64,000 nt of DNA from Gammaproteobacteria bacterium CG_4_10_14_0_2_um_filter_38_22. Its GTDB lineage: Bacteria > Pseudomonadota > Gammaproteobacteria > Coxiellales > Coxiellaceae. The stretch lies in contig PFPT01000004.1 in NCBI GenBank assembly GCA_002793195.1, positions 36,673 through 100,672 of the forward strand, in the 5' to 3' direction. The translations under genes were made by a program, and so were the position numbers. Below the pieces are notes generated by a model, which saw only the letters and a list, made by a program, of their open reading frames with translations, had not been told where the DNA came from and searched no databases. Shown here in pieces: positions 47,262-55,030 of this stretch. Positions within the stretch are counted from its first letter, which is position 1, and each line of letters starts with the position of its first letter.

Positions 47262-47963
47262 CTATCCTTGTTTTATCAATTGGCCATCCACAAAATGATA
47301 GCATATTCCCTGATGCACAAATGCCACGATGCGACCGTTACGCACTGCAATTTCTTTTAACACTAATAACGGATGATCAAATTGATCTTTTAATGGCGAC
47401 GCAAAAGGATCTGGCGATTGAATATCTGCTTTTCGAATCGTCACAATCACATAACCTTCATTACCCGCTGCTGCAGAACGCAAACGAATGCGTTTTTGAA
47501 CATCTGCTTCACTTTGATAAACAGGTCGCCCAACCGTATAGCGATCCAATGATCTTAACTGCATTGCCCATTTATTGATATTGTAACCGTCACTTTGAAA
47601 CAACGAAATATAAACGTCAACCTCATCTTCAGTAGGCGGCGTGATTTTTACAGCTTTTTTTTCAACCTTTTCCTCTAATATATTTATTTCAGTTTCTGCC
47701 TCTGCTTTGATTGCAATTAAGGGCTTGATGGTATTTTTTAAAAATAAAGAACTGCTCCAATCACCAGCCGCAATCACATGATCAACAGCATGAATGACCG
47801 CATGCAATAAACCCAGTTTATCTTCTTTAGAAAGTTGGCCTTTCGAAAAATAATTACGCGCAACCGCAGAAAACTCGCGCGCCTCTTTATCGAGACACTC
47901 AAGTAATTTCTTCTTGAGTTCTTGGCCTTTGAAATCCGATGTTAACGGAGAAATATTGTCCAT
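47262..47963 (-). CDS. icmQ: IcmQ, Dot/Icm cytosolic membrane-permeabilising protein
   Basis: 233 residues, longer than the Legionella protein (191). The N-terminal four-helix region (about 1-100, LLHAVIHAVDHVIAAGDWSSS) is the part bound and held inactive by IcmR in Legionella; the C-terminal domain (about 125-233) has the IcmQ-type NAD-binding fold with VGRPVYQSEADVQKRIRLRS and NEGYVIVTIRK. A charged linker (about 95-125) explains the extra length. The gene immediately upstream is a small non-IcmR protein, the expected partner. Confidence 0.93.
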   Translation of the reverse strand: MDNISPLTSDFKGQELKKKLLECLDKEAREFSAVARNYFSKGQLSKEDKLGLLHAVIHAVDHVIAAGDWSSSLFLKNTIKPLIAIKAEAETEINILEEKVEKKAVKITPPTEDEVDVYISLFQSDGYNINKWAMQLRSLDRYTVGRPVYQSEADVQKRIRLRSAAAGNEGYVIVTIRKADIQSPDPFASPLKDQFDHPLLVLKEIAVRNGRIVAFVHQGICYHFVDGQLIKQG

Positions 47964-48011
47964 GAGTTAATCTTAAAGTATTACGAGATTGAATGCGCGA
48001 AATAATTACCG

Positions 48012-48227
48012 TTATTTAGGGTTATGAGCGCCTTCAAAATTTTCTGGTCCGTTCTTTTCAACCGCTTTTTCGTAGTGTTCAACCGAAGCTTTAAGCTCAG
48101 CACCCGCTTTAGCGGCAATACTTGCACTAAACAAACCCACCAAACTTCCCACAGCCAATTGCAAAGCTTTTGGGTCAACGATGCGTCCATTCTTTTCTTG
48201 TGTGTTTTTTCCAATAAAACTAGTCAT
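48012..48227 (-). CDS. Small gene in the icmR position, candidate functional IcmR homologue (FIR)
   Basis: 71 residues: MTSFIGKNTQEKNGRIVDPK, then a hydrophobic helix (ALQLAVGSLVGLFSASIAAK) and an amphipathic acidic/basic helix (AELKASVEHYEKAVEKNGPE). No similarity to Legionella IcmR is apparent, but FIR genes are known to be hypervariable in sequence and always lie between icmS and icmQ, exactly as here, and they encode short helical proteins that chaperone IcmQ. Function is inferred from position. AGGCGG lies 6 nt before the ATG and a PmrA-like box with its own -10 lies upstream. Confidence 0.75.
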   Translation of the reverse strand: MTSFIGKNTQEKNGRIVDPKALQLAVGSLVGLFSASIAAKAGAELKASVEHYEKAVEKNGPENFEGAHNPK

Positions 48228-48312
48228 ACTTACCGCCTAATTTGCCATGTTAGTTTCACATCTTGTTCATTTTTATAACCTTTCCGTGGCTGCTTGTTTT
48301 TTATCTCCTTCA

Positions 48313-48345
48313 ATAATACCAACCCAACCTTAAGAGACTATTAAG
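48313..48345 (-). promoter_or_regulatory. PmrA-type promoter of the FIR candidate
   Basis: On the minus strand, CTTAAT-AGTCT-CTTAAG (48329-48345) is an 11-bp-period direct repeat matching the tandem CTTAAT pattern bound by PmrA at Legionella and Coxiella icm/dot genes. A TATTAT -10 (48313-48318) follows after exactly 10 bp. The predicted leader is about 80 nt. The rest of 48228-48417 shows no gene. Confidence 0.65.
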
Positions 48346-48417
48346 ACTTCAACCTCAATTGATTGAATATATATAGTAAGATTAGCAGAGTTTTAAAGAT
48401 TTTCCGGTAATTTCGGG

Positions 48418-48759
48418 TCAATCATACATTAATTCATCTAAGGGCACTTCCCCTCGCGTAGGACTGCTTTTAACCAGCTCATTCAACACATCGAGTAAAC
48501 ACAATAAACGCAATGAATCAGGCGTAAACTCATCAAAATTTACTTTCACACCTAACAAAGCCCCTTCCACATCCTCATAGGTCACACCCAATCCATAACC
48601 CAAACACAATTGCGATAATTGATCCGCACGTTTGGTTAATCCTGGTAGCAAGCCCACATCGCCAAAAATATCTTTATAACTGGCATTACTCCCTTTGAGC
48701 GTAAAGGACACGCCCATATTTTTCGCAATCATTGTTAATTTTTTTTCTAAATTAATCAT
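48418..48759 (-). CDS. icmS: IcmS, Dot/Icm effector chaperone
   Basis: 113 residues (Legionella 114), acidic cytosolic adaptor that pairs with IcmW and docks on DotL. It starts MINLEKKLTMIAKNMGVSFT; the LTMIAKNM and LPGLTKRADQLSQLCLGYGLG segments fit IcmS. The ATG overlaps the icmT stop codon (ATGA), so the two are coupled. An upstream in-frame ATG (48771) is less likely. Confidence 0.92.
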   Translation of the reverse strand: MINLEKKLTMIAKNMGVSFTLKGSNASYKDIFGDVGLLPGLTKRADQLSQLCLGYGLGVTYEDVEGALLGVKVNFDEFTPDSLRLLCLLDVLNELVKSSPTRGEVPLDELMYD

Positions 48760-49010
48760 GACATCCACCATGGCACAGCCATTTTGCGATTACCTGCTAC
48801 TAACGTTCTTAACCAACGACCAAACACGGTCGGGGTAAAACCATAACGATTTAATATTGAGAAAAAAATAATTAACACTACTGTGAGCACGAAAGTCCAC
48901 CATGCGATATGCATCAAAAAAATCACAACCGGAAATGCAGCACGCCCATCCCACATAAAAAATTTGATTGGTCTTGCAGAATCTCGCCAATGCGCACCAC
49001 CCTCTGCCAT
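48756..49010 (-). CDS. icmT: IcmT, inner-membrane Dot/Icm protein
   Basis: 84 residues (Legionella 86) with the conserved N-terminal HWRDSARPIKFFMWDGRAAF, one long hydrophobic hairpin (PVVIFLMHIAWWTFVLTVVLIIFF) and a basic C-terminus FGRWLRTLVAGNRK. The ATG at 49010 is chosen by GAGGT five nt upstream; a GTG two codons earlier is not needed. First gene of the minus-strand icm/dot group. Confidence 0.93.
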   Translation of the reverse strand: MAEGGAHWRDSARPIKFFMWDGRAAFPVVIFLMHIAWWTFVLTVVLIIFFSILNRYGFTPTVFGRWLRTLVAGNRKMAVPWWMS

Positions 49011-49125
49011 ACACACCTCGCTCTATTTTTTATCATGTTATCTCATGCTATGTGAAAAATCACCTCGTGTTTTTTCTTTTTTTATGCTTATATTTCTCAA
49101 AAAAAACACTGGGGTTGGAAAAAAT

Positions 49126-49791
49126 ATGTCAACACACACCTTACCACTCACGCCTGAGTTAATCACTTATTTAGATGAGCACAGCGTGCATGAACCTGAA
49201 TTATTAACTGCATTGCGCCTCGAAACAATAAATACTTTTGAAGCAGCACCAATGCAAATTTCTCCAGCGTTAGGGCAATTTTTTCGCTTTTTTCTGGAAA
49301 CCATGCAAGCCGAAACTGTATTAGAGATAGGTACTTTTACAGGTTATAGTGCCATTTGTATGGCACTCGCGTTGCCTGAACAGGGTCATGTGACTTGTTG
49401 TGATTCAAGCCATGACTGGACACGGCTTGCTGAAAAATATTGGGGGAAAATGCACCTCTCACAAAAAATTACCTTACATTTAGCACCCGCCATCAAAACA
49501 ATGGAAAAATTATTACAAGAAAAAAAACAGGCTACGTATGATTTTGCATTTATTGATGCTGATAAAATTAACTACCTGCATTATTACGAATACTGTTTAC
49601 AACTTGTACGACCTGGCGGCGTTATTGCAATTGATAATGTGCTATGGAATGGCGAGGTCGTCAATCCACAAAACCAAATGGGGAATACACGCGTCATTCG
49701 CGAACTCAATGATAAAATTTACAGCGATAATCGCGTTACCAGCTGCATAATACCGATTGGAGATGGATTAACTTTAGTGAGAAAAAAATGA
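49126..49791 (+). CDS. SAM-dependent O-methyltransferase (caffeoyl-CoA OMT family)
   Basis: 221 residues starting MSTHTLPLTPELITYLDEHS. The class I methyltransferase glycine motif is TVLEIGTFTGYSAICMALAL; the metal-binding acidic residues are in YDFAFIDADKINY and IDNVLWNGEV, and the C-terminal LPIGDGLTL-type end is intact. It methylates a catechol-like or other small hydroxylated substrate with Mg2+. Placed between icmT (divergent) and dotD (same strand); no link to secretion is shown. GGAAAAAAT precedes the ATG. Confidence 0.9.
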   Translation: MSTHTLPLTPELITYLDEHSVHEPELLTALRLETINTFEAAPMQISPALGQFFRFFLETMQAETVLEIGTFTGYSAICMALALPEQGHVTCCDSSHDWTRLAEKYWGKMHLSQKITLHLAPAIKTMEKLLQEKKQATYDFAFIDADKINYLHYYEYCLQLVRPGGVIAIDNVLWNGEVVNPQNQMGNTRVIRELNDKIYSDNRVTSCIIPIGDGLTLVRKK

Positions 49792-49826
49792 TGAGAATAT
49801 CGACAACCTGATTGGCGATTGCCACA

Positions 49827-49859
49827 ATTAATGTTACCTTAATAAAAGGTTATTATTAT
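49827..49859 (+). promoter_or_regulatory. PmrA-type promoter of dotD-dotC-dotB
   Basis: ATTAAT-GTTAC-CTTAAT (49827-49843) followed by a TATTAT -10 at 49854-49859, 10 bp downstream, the same geometry as upstream of the FIR candidate on the other strand. The 68-nt leader to the dotD ATG contains a small CACGGA/TCCGTG hairpin. PmrA control of dot/icm genes is known for Coxiella and Legionella. Confidence 0.65.
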
Positions 49860-49927
49860 GGGTGTCACAATTGCACGGATGAAAATTTCTCTCCGTGATT
49901 TACAACGGAAAAACGGCGAAACCGAAC

Positions 49928-50449
49928 ATGAAAAAAAATGCATGGAAATTAGCGCTCATTATCCCCACTTTATTTTTGTTAACTAGCTGCTCAGAAGGAA
50001 AAAGGGTGGTAGATCTTAATTTAAAATATCTTCCAACCGATCGCGTACCAGCTAATGTCACCGATAAACAATCTCAAGAGCAAATTGCAGAGGCAGCAAC
50101 AGCGGTAGGTCAATCATTGCAAGAATTATCCGCGGTTCAAATGACCGTGCATCCACCCAAAAAACTACAAAAACCATTTAATCCGCAAGCAGTGGGAATG
50201 AGTAAAATTGCCTCAATCAGCTGGACAGGGCCTGTTCAACCTGTGCTGAAAAAAATTGCGCAAGCAACGCGCTATCGCTTACGCGTCATTGGTAAAAAAC
50301 CAGCACTGCCTGTTATTGTGTCACTTAACATGCACAACAAACCCATCGCCGATATTTTACGTAATGTCACTTATCAAATCGTGATGAAAGCAAATATCGC
50401 GGTATACCCCAAATCACGCACGATAGAATTGCGTTATCATGGCAATTAA
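49928..50449 (+). CDS. dotD: DotD, Dot/Icm outer-membrane lipoprotein
   Basis: 173 residues from MKKNAWKLALIIPTLFLLTS with a lipobox LLTSC. The C-terminal part (IASISWTGPVQPVLKKIAQA to ILRNVTYQIVMKANIAVYPK) is the secretin N0/TonB-short-domain-like fold of DotD. DotD with DotC targets DotH to the outer membrane. The start at 49928 is chosen because it gives a proper signal peptide; the ribosome-binding site is weak. An out-of-frame 42-codon frame begins at 49858 in the leader and overlaps the start. Confidence 0.93.
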   Translation: MKKNAWKLALIIPTLFLLTSCSEGKRVVDLNLKYLPTDRVPANVTDKQSQEQIAEAATAVGQSLQELSAVQMTVHPPKKLQKPFNPQAVGMSKIASISWTGPVQPVLKKIAQATRYRLRVIGKKPALPVIVSLNMHNKPIADILRNVTYQIVMKANIAVYPKSRTIELRYHGN

Positions 50450-50468
50450 CTCGAACAAAGGATAAGCC

Positions 50469-51278
50469 GTGACATTCAAAGCAACAATCAAACGAACCGT
50501 CGCACTCACTGCTGCAATCGCACTATGTTGCGCAGGTGCAGCTATGGCAGATGATACAGGTACACTGAATGCACAAGTGGGTTTTATCGGTCTTGCACAT
50601 TTTCCAAAAGGCGCAGATGAAATCAATCCCATTCGCTTTGCTGCTATTCGCCAAGCGTCCATGTCACTTGGCGCACAAGGCGGCTTAGCATGGCAAGCGC
50701 GCAATATTGACATGGCGCTACATCAAGAATCTGTTTTTCTCGACCAAGTATTCGATTTCAATCAATTGCTGCTGAATCACAATGTGCTACCGCCTGTGTT
50801 AGTTGAAAGCAATAATAACTTGGCATTAGATGATAACAACACATTGCGTATCGACACACAAAGCTATCGCATCATTCGCTCCGCTCGTTTTGTCACAGCA
50901 CCCCCAAACTGGCGGGACTATTTATGGATGCGCTTTAGCAGACCCGCACTATCTGATCGATCACTGTTGCCACAAAGCAAAGCAGAAGCAAGCGTGTGGA
51001 ATCATTATTTTAAAGAAGGCTGGGTGAATGGCACGCAACAAGCAAATCATATTTTCACCGCTAATTTAAATCGATTAAAACGCGATTTAATTGGTATGGT
51101 TTTATACCGAGAATTATTAGCAGAACACATGGTCAGTCCGCCTTATGTTGCAAAAGCACAACTGGGTGTGACCGGTGATGCAACACAATTACGCATTAAC
51201 GATCAAGTACTGAGAATTACAGCACAATCAGCATTACAACCTAATCCAAGCAAATGGATGCCGGTGATTACAAAGTAA
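50469..51278 (+). CDS. dotC: DotC, Dot/Icm outer-membrane core component
   Basis: 269 residues with a GTG start supported by AAAGGA six nt upstream. Signal peptide about 1-27 (TVALTAAIALCCAGAAMADD). Family segments are IRFAAIRQASMSLGAQGGLAW, FDFNQLLLNHNVLPPVLVES, RDYLWMRFSRP and EGWVNGTQQANHIF. Legionella DotC is a lipoprotein; here the two Cys (20 and 21) do not sit in a proper lipobox and cleavage after AMA looks more natural. It lies 19 bp after dotD. Confidence 0.94.
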   Translation: MTFKATIKRTVALTAAIALCCAGAAMADDTGTLNAQVGFIGLAHFPKGADEINPIRFAAIRQASMSLGAQGGLAWQARNIDMALHQESVFLDQVFDFNQLLLNHNVLPPVLVESNNNLALDDNNTLRIDTQSYRIIRSARFVTAPPNWRDYLWMRFSRPALSDRSLLPQSKAEASVWNHYFKEGWVNGTQQANHIFTANLNRLKRDLIGMVLYRELLAEHMVSPPYVAKAQLGVTGDATQLRINDQVLRITAQSALQPNPSKWMPVITK

Positions 51279-51304
51279 TTTGTGTTTTGCATATTGAGGA
51301 ATAA

Positions 51305-52438
51305 ATGCCAGAAGAAACAACAGCACTATTATACCCGCGCGAACCCGCACGCTTTGAGGAAAAAAACATAGATGATTTGTTGGTGTACTGCCAACATATC
51401 AACGCATCAGATATTACCATTCAAACAGCAGAACCCATTATCATTGAAGTTTACGGCCGCATTCACAAAATCACCAAACGAAAATTAACCAATACTGAAG
51501 TAGGTGATTTATTAAATGCGCTTTATGGCCCAAACGGCACAACCCAAATTATGCGCGGCACTGATTTAGATACACACTACGAAGTGCGGCCAAGCCGCAA
51601 TGAACGATATCGTTTCCGCGTGAATGGTGTGGGTTGTTATATCGACGGACACGAAGGGATTCAAATTACCCTGCGAACCATTCCTGCTACACCACCTAGT
51701 TTATCCACATTACAATTACCACAACCCATTATCGACGCAATGGCACCGCAAGAAGGTGTGGTTTATGTGACTGGTGCAACCGGCTCAGGTAAAAGCACAT
51801 TACTCGCCTCTATTATCAAATCACTTGCAGAAGAAAAAGATGGGAATCGAAAAATTTTAACCTATGAATCCCCTATTGAATTTGTTTACGATAGCATTGA
51901 GATGCCAACTTCTATCGTAGCGCAATCCGAAATTCCAAAACACTTACCAACGTTCGCTGATGGTGTTCGTAACGCGTTACGACGAAAACCACATTTAATT
52001 TTAGTTGGTGAAGCACGAGATACAGAAACCATCAGTGCGGTTATTGAAGCAGCACTTACTGGACATCCTGTTTATACTACGCTGCACACAAATGGCGTTG
52101 CAGAAACCATTCGACGATTGGTTGGCAGCTTTCCCAGCGAAGAACGCCTAGGACGCACAATTGATATTATCGAAACATTACGGTTGATTGTATGGCAACG
52201 CTTAGTACCATCCGTTGATGGAAAACGCATTGCCTTACGAGAATATCTTGTTTTCTCAGAAAAAATACGTGATGTGCTATTAGACAGCGATCCTGAAAAT
52301 ATTACACAAACCACGCGTCAATTATTGCAAGAGCATGGTCAACCCATGCTATCTGATGTTGAAGCGCGATATAAAGAAGGCTTGCTGACTGATCGCTTAT
52401 ATCAAACGCTCACAATGCGTTTAAAACAAAATGAATAA
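51305..52438 (+). CDS. dotB: DotB, cytosolic AAA+ ATPase of the Dot/Icm system
   Basis: 377 residues (Legionella 377). N-terminal PAS-like domain, then Walker A GATGSGKST at about 157-165, Asp box with KILTYESPIEF, Walker B LILVGEARDTETI and His box GHPVYTTLHTNG, as in PilT/VirB11 ATPases. DotB docks on DotO to activate export. Third gene of the dotDCB group; 3 bp separate its stop from the next ATG. Confidence 0.97.
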   Translation: MPEETTALLYPREPARFEEKNIDDLLVYCQHINASDITIQTAEPIIIEVYGRIHKITKRKLTNTEVGDLLNALYGPNGTTQIMRGTDLDTHYEVRPSRNERYRFRVNGVGCYIDGHEGIQITLRTIPATPPSLSTLQLPQPIIDAMAPQEGVVYVTGATGSGKSTLLASIIKSLAEEKDGNRKILTYESPIEFVYDSIEMPTSIVAQSEIPKHLPTFADGVRNALRRKPHLILVGEARDTETISAVIEAALTGHPVYTTLHTNGVAETIRRLVGSFPSEERLGRTIDIIETLRLIVWQRLVPSVDGKRIALREYLVFSEKIRDVLLDSDPENITQTTRQLLQEHGQPMLSDVEARYKEGLLTDRLYQTLTMRLKQNE

Positions 52439-52441
52439 GTT

Positions 52442-53815
52442 ATGGAATACCTCAAAGTTAGAAACGATTTAATTTATATCTTGAATCCCGTTTTATTTTT
52501 GATGGGACTTTTTTTATTTATTGAAGCCCCTACTTTCATCGCTATTTGTTTTTATGCTTTTTGGTTTGCTTTATGCTGCGCGCTATTTTTCATCTTTTCT
52601 CGATATGGAAAACAACGATTAGCGCACAATGCGGATGATATTGCGATACGATTACCACTGTCTCAATGGCTTTTTTGTATTGTACTATTGCAACTGACTT
52701 TTTTGGGCGTCTATTTGGGAATTGCCACTATCAGTGGCAATATCTTGACTGTCAACACACACATTCGCCCATATCTTTTTTTAGAAAGCCTCTCCACTCA
52801 GTTTTTTGCAAGCGGATTATTTCCATGGGCGATGTATGCTGTGATTGCTGCTGGCATGGGATTGATAGGCTATAAACAACAAACCAATGCTTATTTCAGC
52901 ACACTACTCGAACCACTAACACATCATCAGGCACAACAAACATGGGGATTAATTATCAATACGGGTATGCGTCGCGCAACCTTAATGGTAGTAGGCATTA
53001 CGCTCATGTTCATGACCATATTGCTCATCAGTCTGGTTTTACCGCCCAATGTTCATTTGCCAAATGGATTTCAATCCATCACCATTTTCAGCACCCTCAT
53101 TTTAATCGTATTTACTTTTACCAAAGCAATGAAACGATATATCACGCGTATTTTTTCACATCGCGTTCCTACTGCAATTGGCTTTCCTATTTTTTGTGCG
53201 GCATTAGCACTACTGCTTTTATTCGTCATCATATCTATGAGCGCCATCTCATCTCAAGCGCTGGTACAAAATATACCTTCACTCATCACCAACTGGATTA
53301 ATTTAAACTGGAATCGACTCTGGATACTTTTTTCAGGAATGTGGTGCGCAGCATTGACACCCTTAGTCTGTAGCTATATCGCGCGTATTTCTCGTGGCTA
53401 TCGTATTCGCGACATCATTTTAGGCGTATTGGCATTACCCATTTTAATGGCTTTGTTTTTTGTCATTGCACAATATCTGCATTTACCACGAATCATACTT
53501 CCTCTGTTTACAGTTAAAATTATTGCACTCATCTCATTTTTAATTTTTTTGCCGCTGCTGTTGAATCATAAACAAATTGCTTGCGCAATCATTGCTTATT
53601 TTCCTAAAAATGGCACACCTAAACCACGCGATTACCAACCCTTTTTCCAAAAAATTACCCAATTTGCCATTATCAGTTTATATTTTTATCTGGTGCTGGG
53701 TATGAATGGCTTAAGCTTTCTTATTTTCACCATTAATTTTTATATTCTCGGCACACTGCTTTTTGGTCTTTTTGCTATCTTAATTAACAGCATTCGCTCA
53801 AAAGAAACACGGTAG
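52442..53815 (+). CDS. BCCT-like polytopic membrane protein downstream of dotB
   Basis: 457 residues with about 11-12 hydrophobic segments. The signature of betaine/choline/carnitine transporters is recognisable in LWILFSGMWCAALTPLVCSY and IARISRGYRIRDIILGVLAL, but the protein is shorter than typical BCCT members (500-650) and the tryptophan-rich substrate motif reads NRLWILFSGMW, poor in Trp. Transport activity is therefore uncertain. It begins 3 bp after dotB and is probably co-transcribed with dotDCB, which hints at a Dot/Icm-associated role. Confidence 0.65.
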   Translation: MEYLKVRNDLIYILNPVLFLMGLFLFIEAPTFIAICFYAFWFALCCALFFIFSRYGKQRLAHNADDIAIRLPLSQWLFCIVLLQLTFLGVYLGIATISGNILTVNTHIRPYLFLESLSTQFFASGLFPWAMYAVIAAGMGLIGYKQQTNAYFSTLLEPLTHHQAQQTWGLIINTGMRRATLMVVGITLMFMTILLISLVLPPNVHLPNGFQSITIFSTLILIVFTFTKAMKRYITRIFSHRVPTAIGFPIFCAALALLLLFVIISMSAISSQALVQNIPSLITNWINLNWNRLWILFSGMWCAALTPLVCSYIARISRGYRIRDIILGVLALPILMALFFVIAQYLHLPRIILPLFTVKIIALISFLIFLPLLLNHKQIACAIIAYFPKNGTPKPRDYQPFFQKITQFAIISLYFYLVLGMNGLSFLIFTINFYILGTLLFGLFAILINSIRSKETR

Positions 53816-53908
53816 TCACAACACTAGCCATATCAGCAGACAAATCAAATTGGCTTTTGCATCACGCCTATTTACTACACGCACTTTTACATTAAAATCA
53901 AAAAAACA

Positions 53909-53937
53909 TTGCACTGCTGCTTGTACTCCTGTAGCAT
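53909..53937 (+). promoter_or_regulatory. Candidate promoter of the ABC transporter-trpR operon
   Basis: TTGCAC and TAGCAT are separated by 17 bp, 37 bp before the first ATG. A GTACT half-site, as in Trp repressor operators, lies in the spacer, but no full palindromic operator is visible. Confidence 0.5.
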
Positions 53938-53973
53938 TACATCAGTATTTTTGGATAGCAACGAGGAAACCTC

Positions 53974-54936
53974 ATGAAACGTACAATTAAAACAATTGCT
54001 TTTTGCACGCTCATCGCCTTGGTTGGCGCTACTTTTGCAGCAACGCCAGCAAAAAAACCCATCACCATTGGTATTGTGGTTCCCATTCAACTACCCGCAA
54101 TGAAACAAATTGTCAGCGGCTTTGAAACCACGCTTAAAAAAGAATCCAGCGTGCCAGTGAAATTTCTTGTCAAAAATGCGCAAGGCAACATCAATATTCA
54201 GCGTTCTATTTTACAAGAATTTAACGCACCTTCGATCAATATCGTTGCTCCCATTGGTACTGATGCAACACAAATGGCCATTGCTATGATTCGCAATAAA
54301 CCCATCATCGGAATTGCAGCAGATCATATAAAAGAAGAAGCAACCAAAGCCAACAATCACAATGTAACCGGCGTTAATAGCAAAGTGCCTGCAGCGCAAC
54401 GGATGCAATTTATTCATGACGCAATGCCTAAATTAAAAAAATTAACCATTGTCTACAGCAGCGCTGGTCGTATCTTCTCACAAGTAAAACAGGTTGTTGC
54501 TGCTGCGAAAAAAGATCATATCACCGTACAAAAATTAATGGTCACGCAATTATCTGATCTCTACACCATCAGCAAAAATATCGCGCCTAATAGTCAAGCG
54601 ATCTTTATCTTGAAGGATGAAATGATTGTAAGCGGCTTAAATACACTGTTACAGCAAGCCCGACTGAAATCTATTTCTGTGATTGCCTCAGATGATGGCT
54701 CTGTTAGCAAAGGCGCTGCATTCGCATTGGGTGTTTCTGAATATCAAACAGGCGTTGCTACTGCCAAGGTTGTCAATAAAATCATTAAGGGAGCAAAAGC
54801 AGGAGACTTACCCGTTCACATGATGACGCACTATTTTGTATTCTTAAATCCAGCAGCGGCAACAGCACAACACATTAATCCAGCTGTAGTAAAAGCGGCT
54901 GCGAAAAAAGCAGGGTACAAAATATCCATTTTATAA
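53974..54936 (+). CDS. ABC transporter substrate-binding protein (TrpX/PF04392 type)
   Basis: 320 residues with a signal peptide (MKRTIKTIAFCTLIALVGAT, cleavage near TFA-ATP). Periplasmic-binding fold with ITIGIVVPIQLPAMKQIVSG and IVAPIGTDATQMAIAMIRNK, then GVNSKVPAAQRMQFIHDAMP and IASDDGSVSKGAAFALGVS. This family includes the streptococcal tryptophan/tyrosine binding proteins. Followed by its permease and ATPase and then trpR, which points to an aromatic amino acid. GAGGAAACCTC precedes the ATG. Confidence 0.85.
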   Translation: MKRTIKTIAFCTLIALVGATFAATPAKKPITIGIVVPIQLPAMKQIVSGFETTLKKESSVPVKFLVKNAQGNINIQRSILQEFNAPSINIVAPIGTDATQMAIAMIRNKPIIGIAADHIKEEATKANNHNVTGVNSKVPAAQRMQFIHDAMPKLKKLTIVYSSAGRIFSQVKQVVAAAKKDHITVQKLMVTQLSDLYTISKNIAPNSQAIFILKDEMIVSGLNTLLQQARLKSISVIASDDGSVSKGAAFALGVSEYQTGVATAKVVNKIIKGAKAGDLPVHMMTHYFVFLNPAAATAQHINPAVVKAAAKKAGYKISIL

Positions 54937-54962
54937 TGTGAGCAAGCAGTGATGTGTTAACC

Positions 54963-54995
54963 GTTAACCACAAATCCATCGGCTTTGTGGTTAAC
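54963..54995 (+). other. Intercistronic hairpin between binding protein and permease genes
   Basis: Perfect 12-bp arms GTTAACCACAAA / TTTGTGGTTAAC with a 9-nt loop, 27 bp after the binding-protein stop and 35 bp before the permease start. No U-tract follows. Such hairpins often stabilise the upstream mRNA so that more binding protein than permease is made, or act as partial terminators. Confidence 0.55.
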
Positions 54996-55030
54996 ATACG
55001 ACAAACAACCACCCAAAGACAGCTAGATTT

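Noticed and set aside
48883..49125. Longer N-terminus for the O-methyltransferase
   Set aside because: The extension would run through icmT and its promoter region; the start at 49126 has a GGAAAAAAT site and matches family N-termini.
49858..49986. 42-codon open frame in the dotD leader
   Set aside because: It overlaps the dotD start out of frame, lacks a ribosome-binding site and has no recognisable product.
53909..53940. Trp repressor operator in front of the ABC operon
   Set aside because: Only one GTACT half-site is visible; no palindromic CTAGT-containing operator was found.
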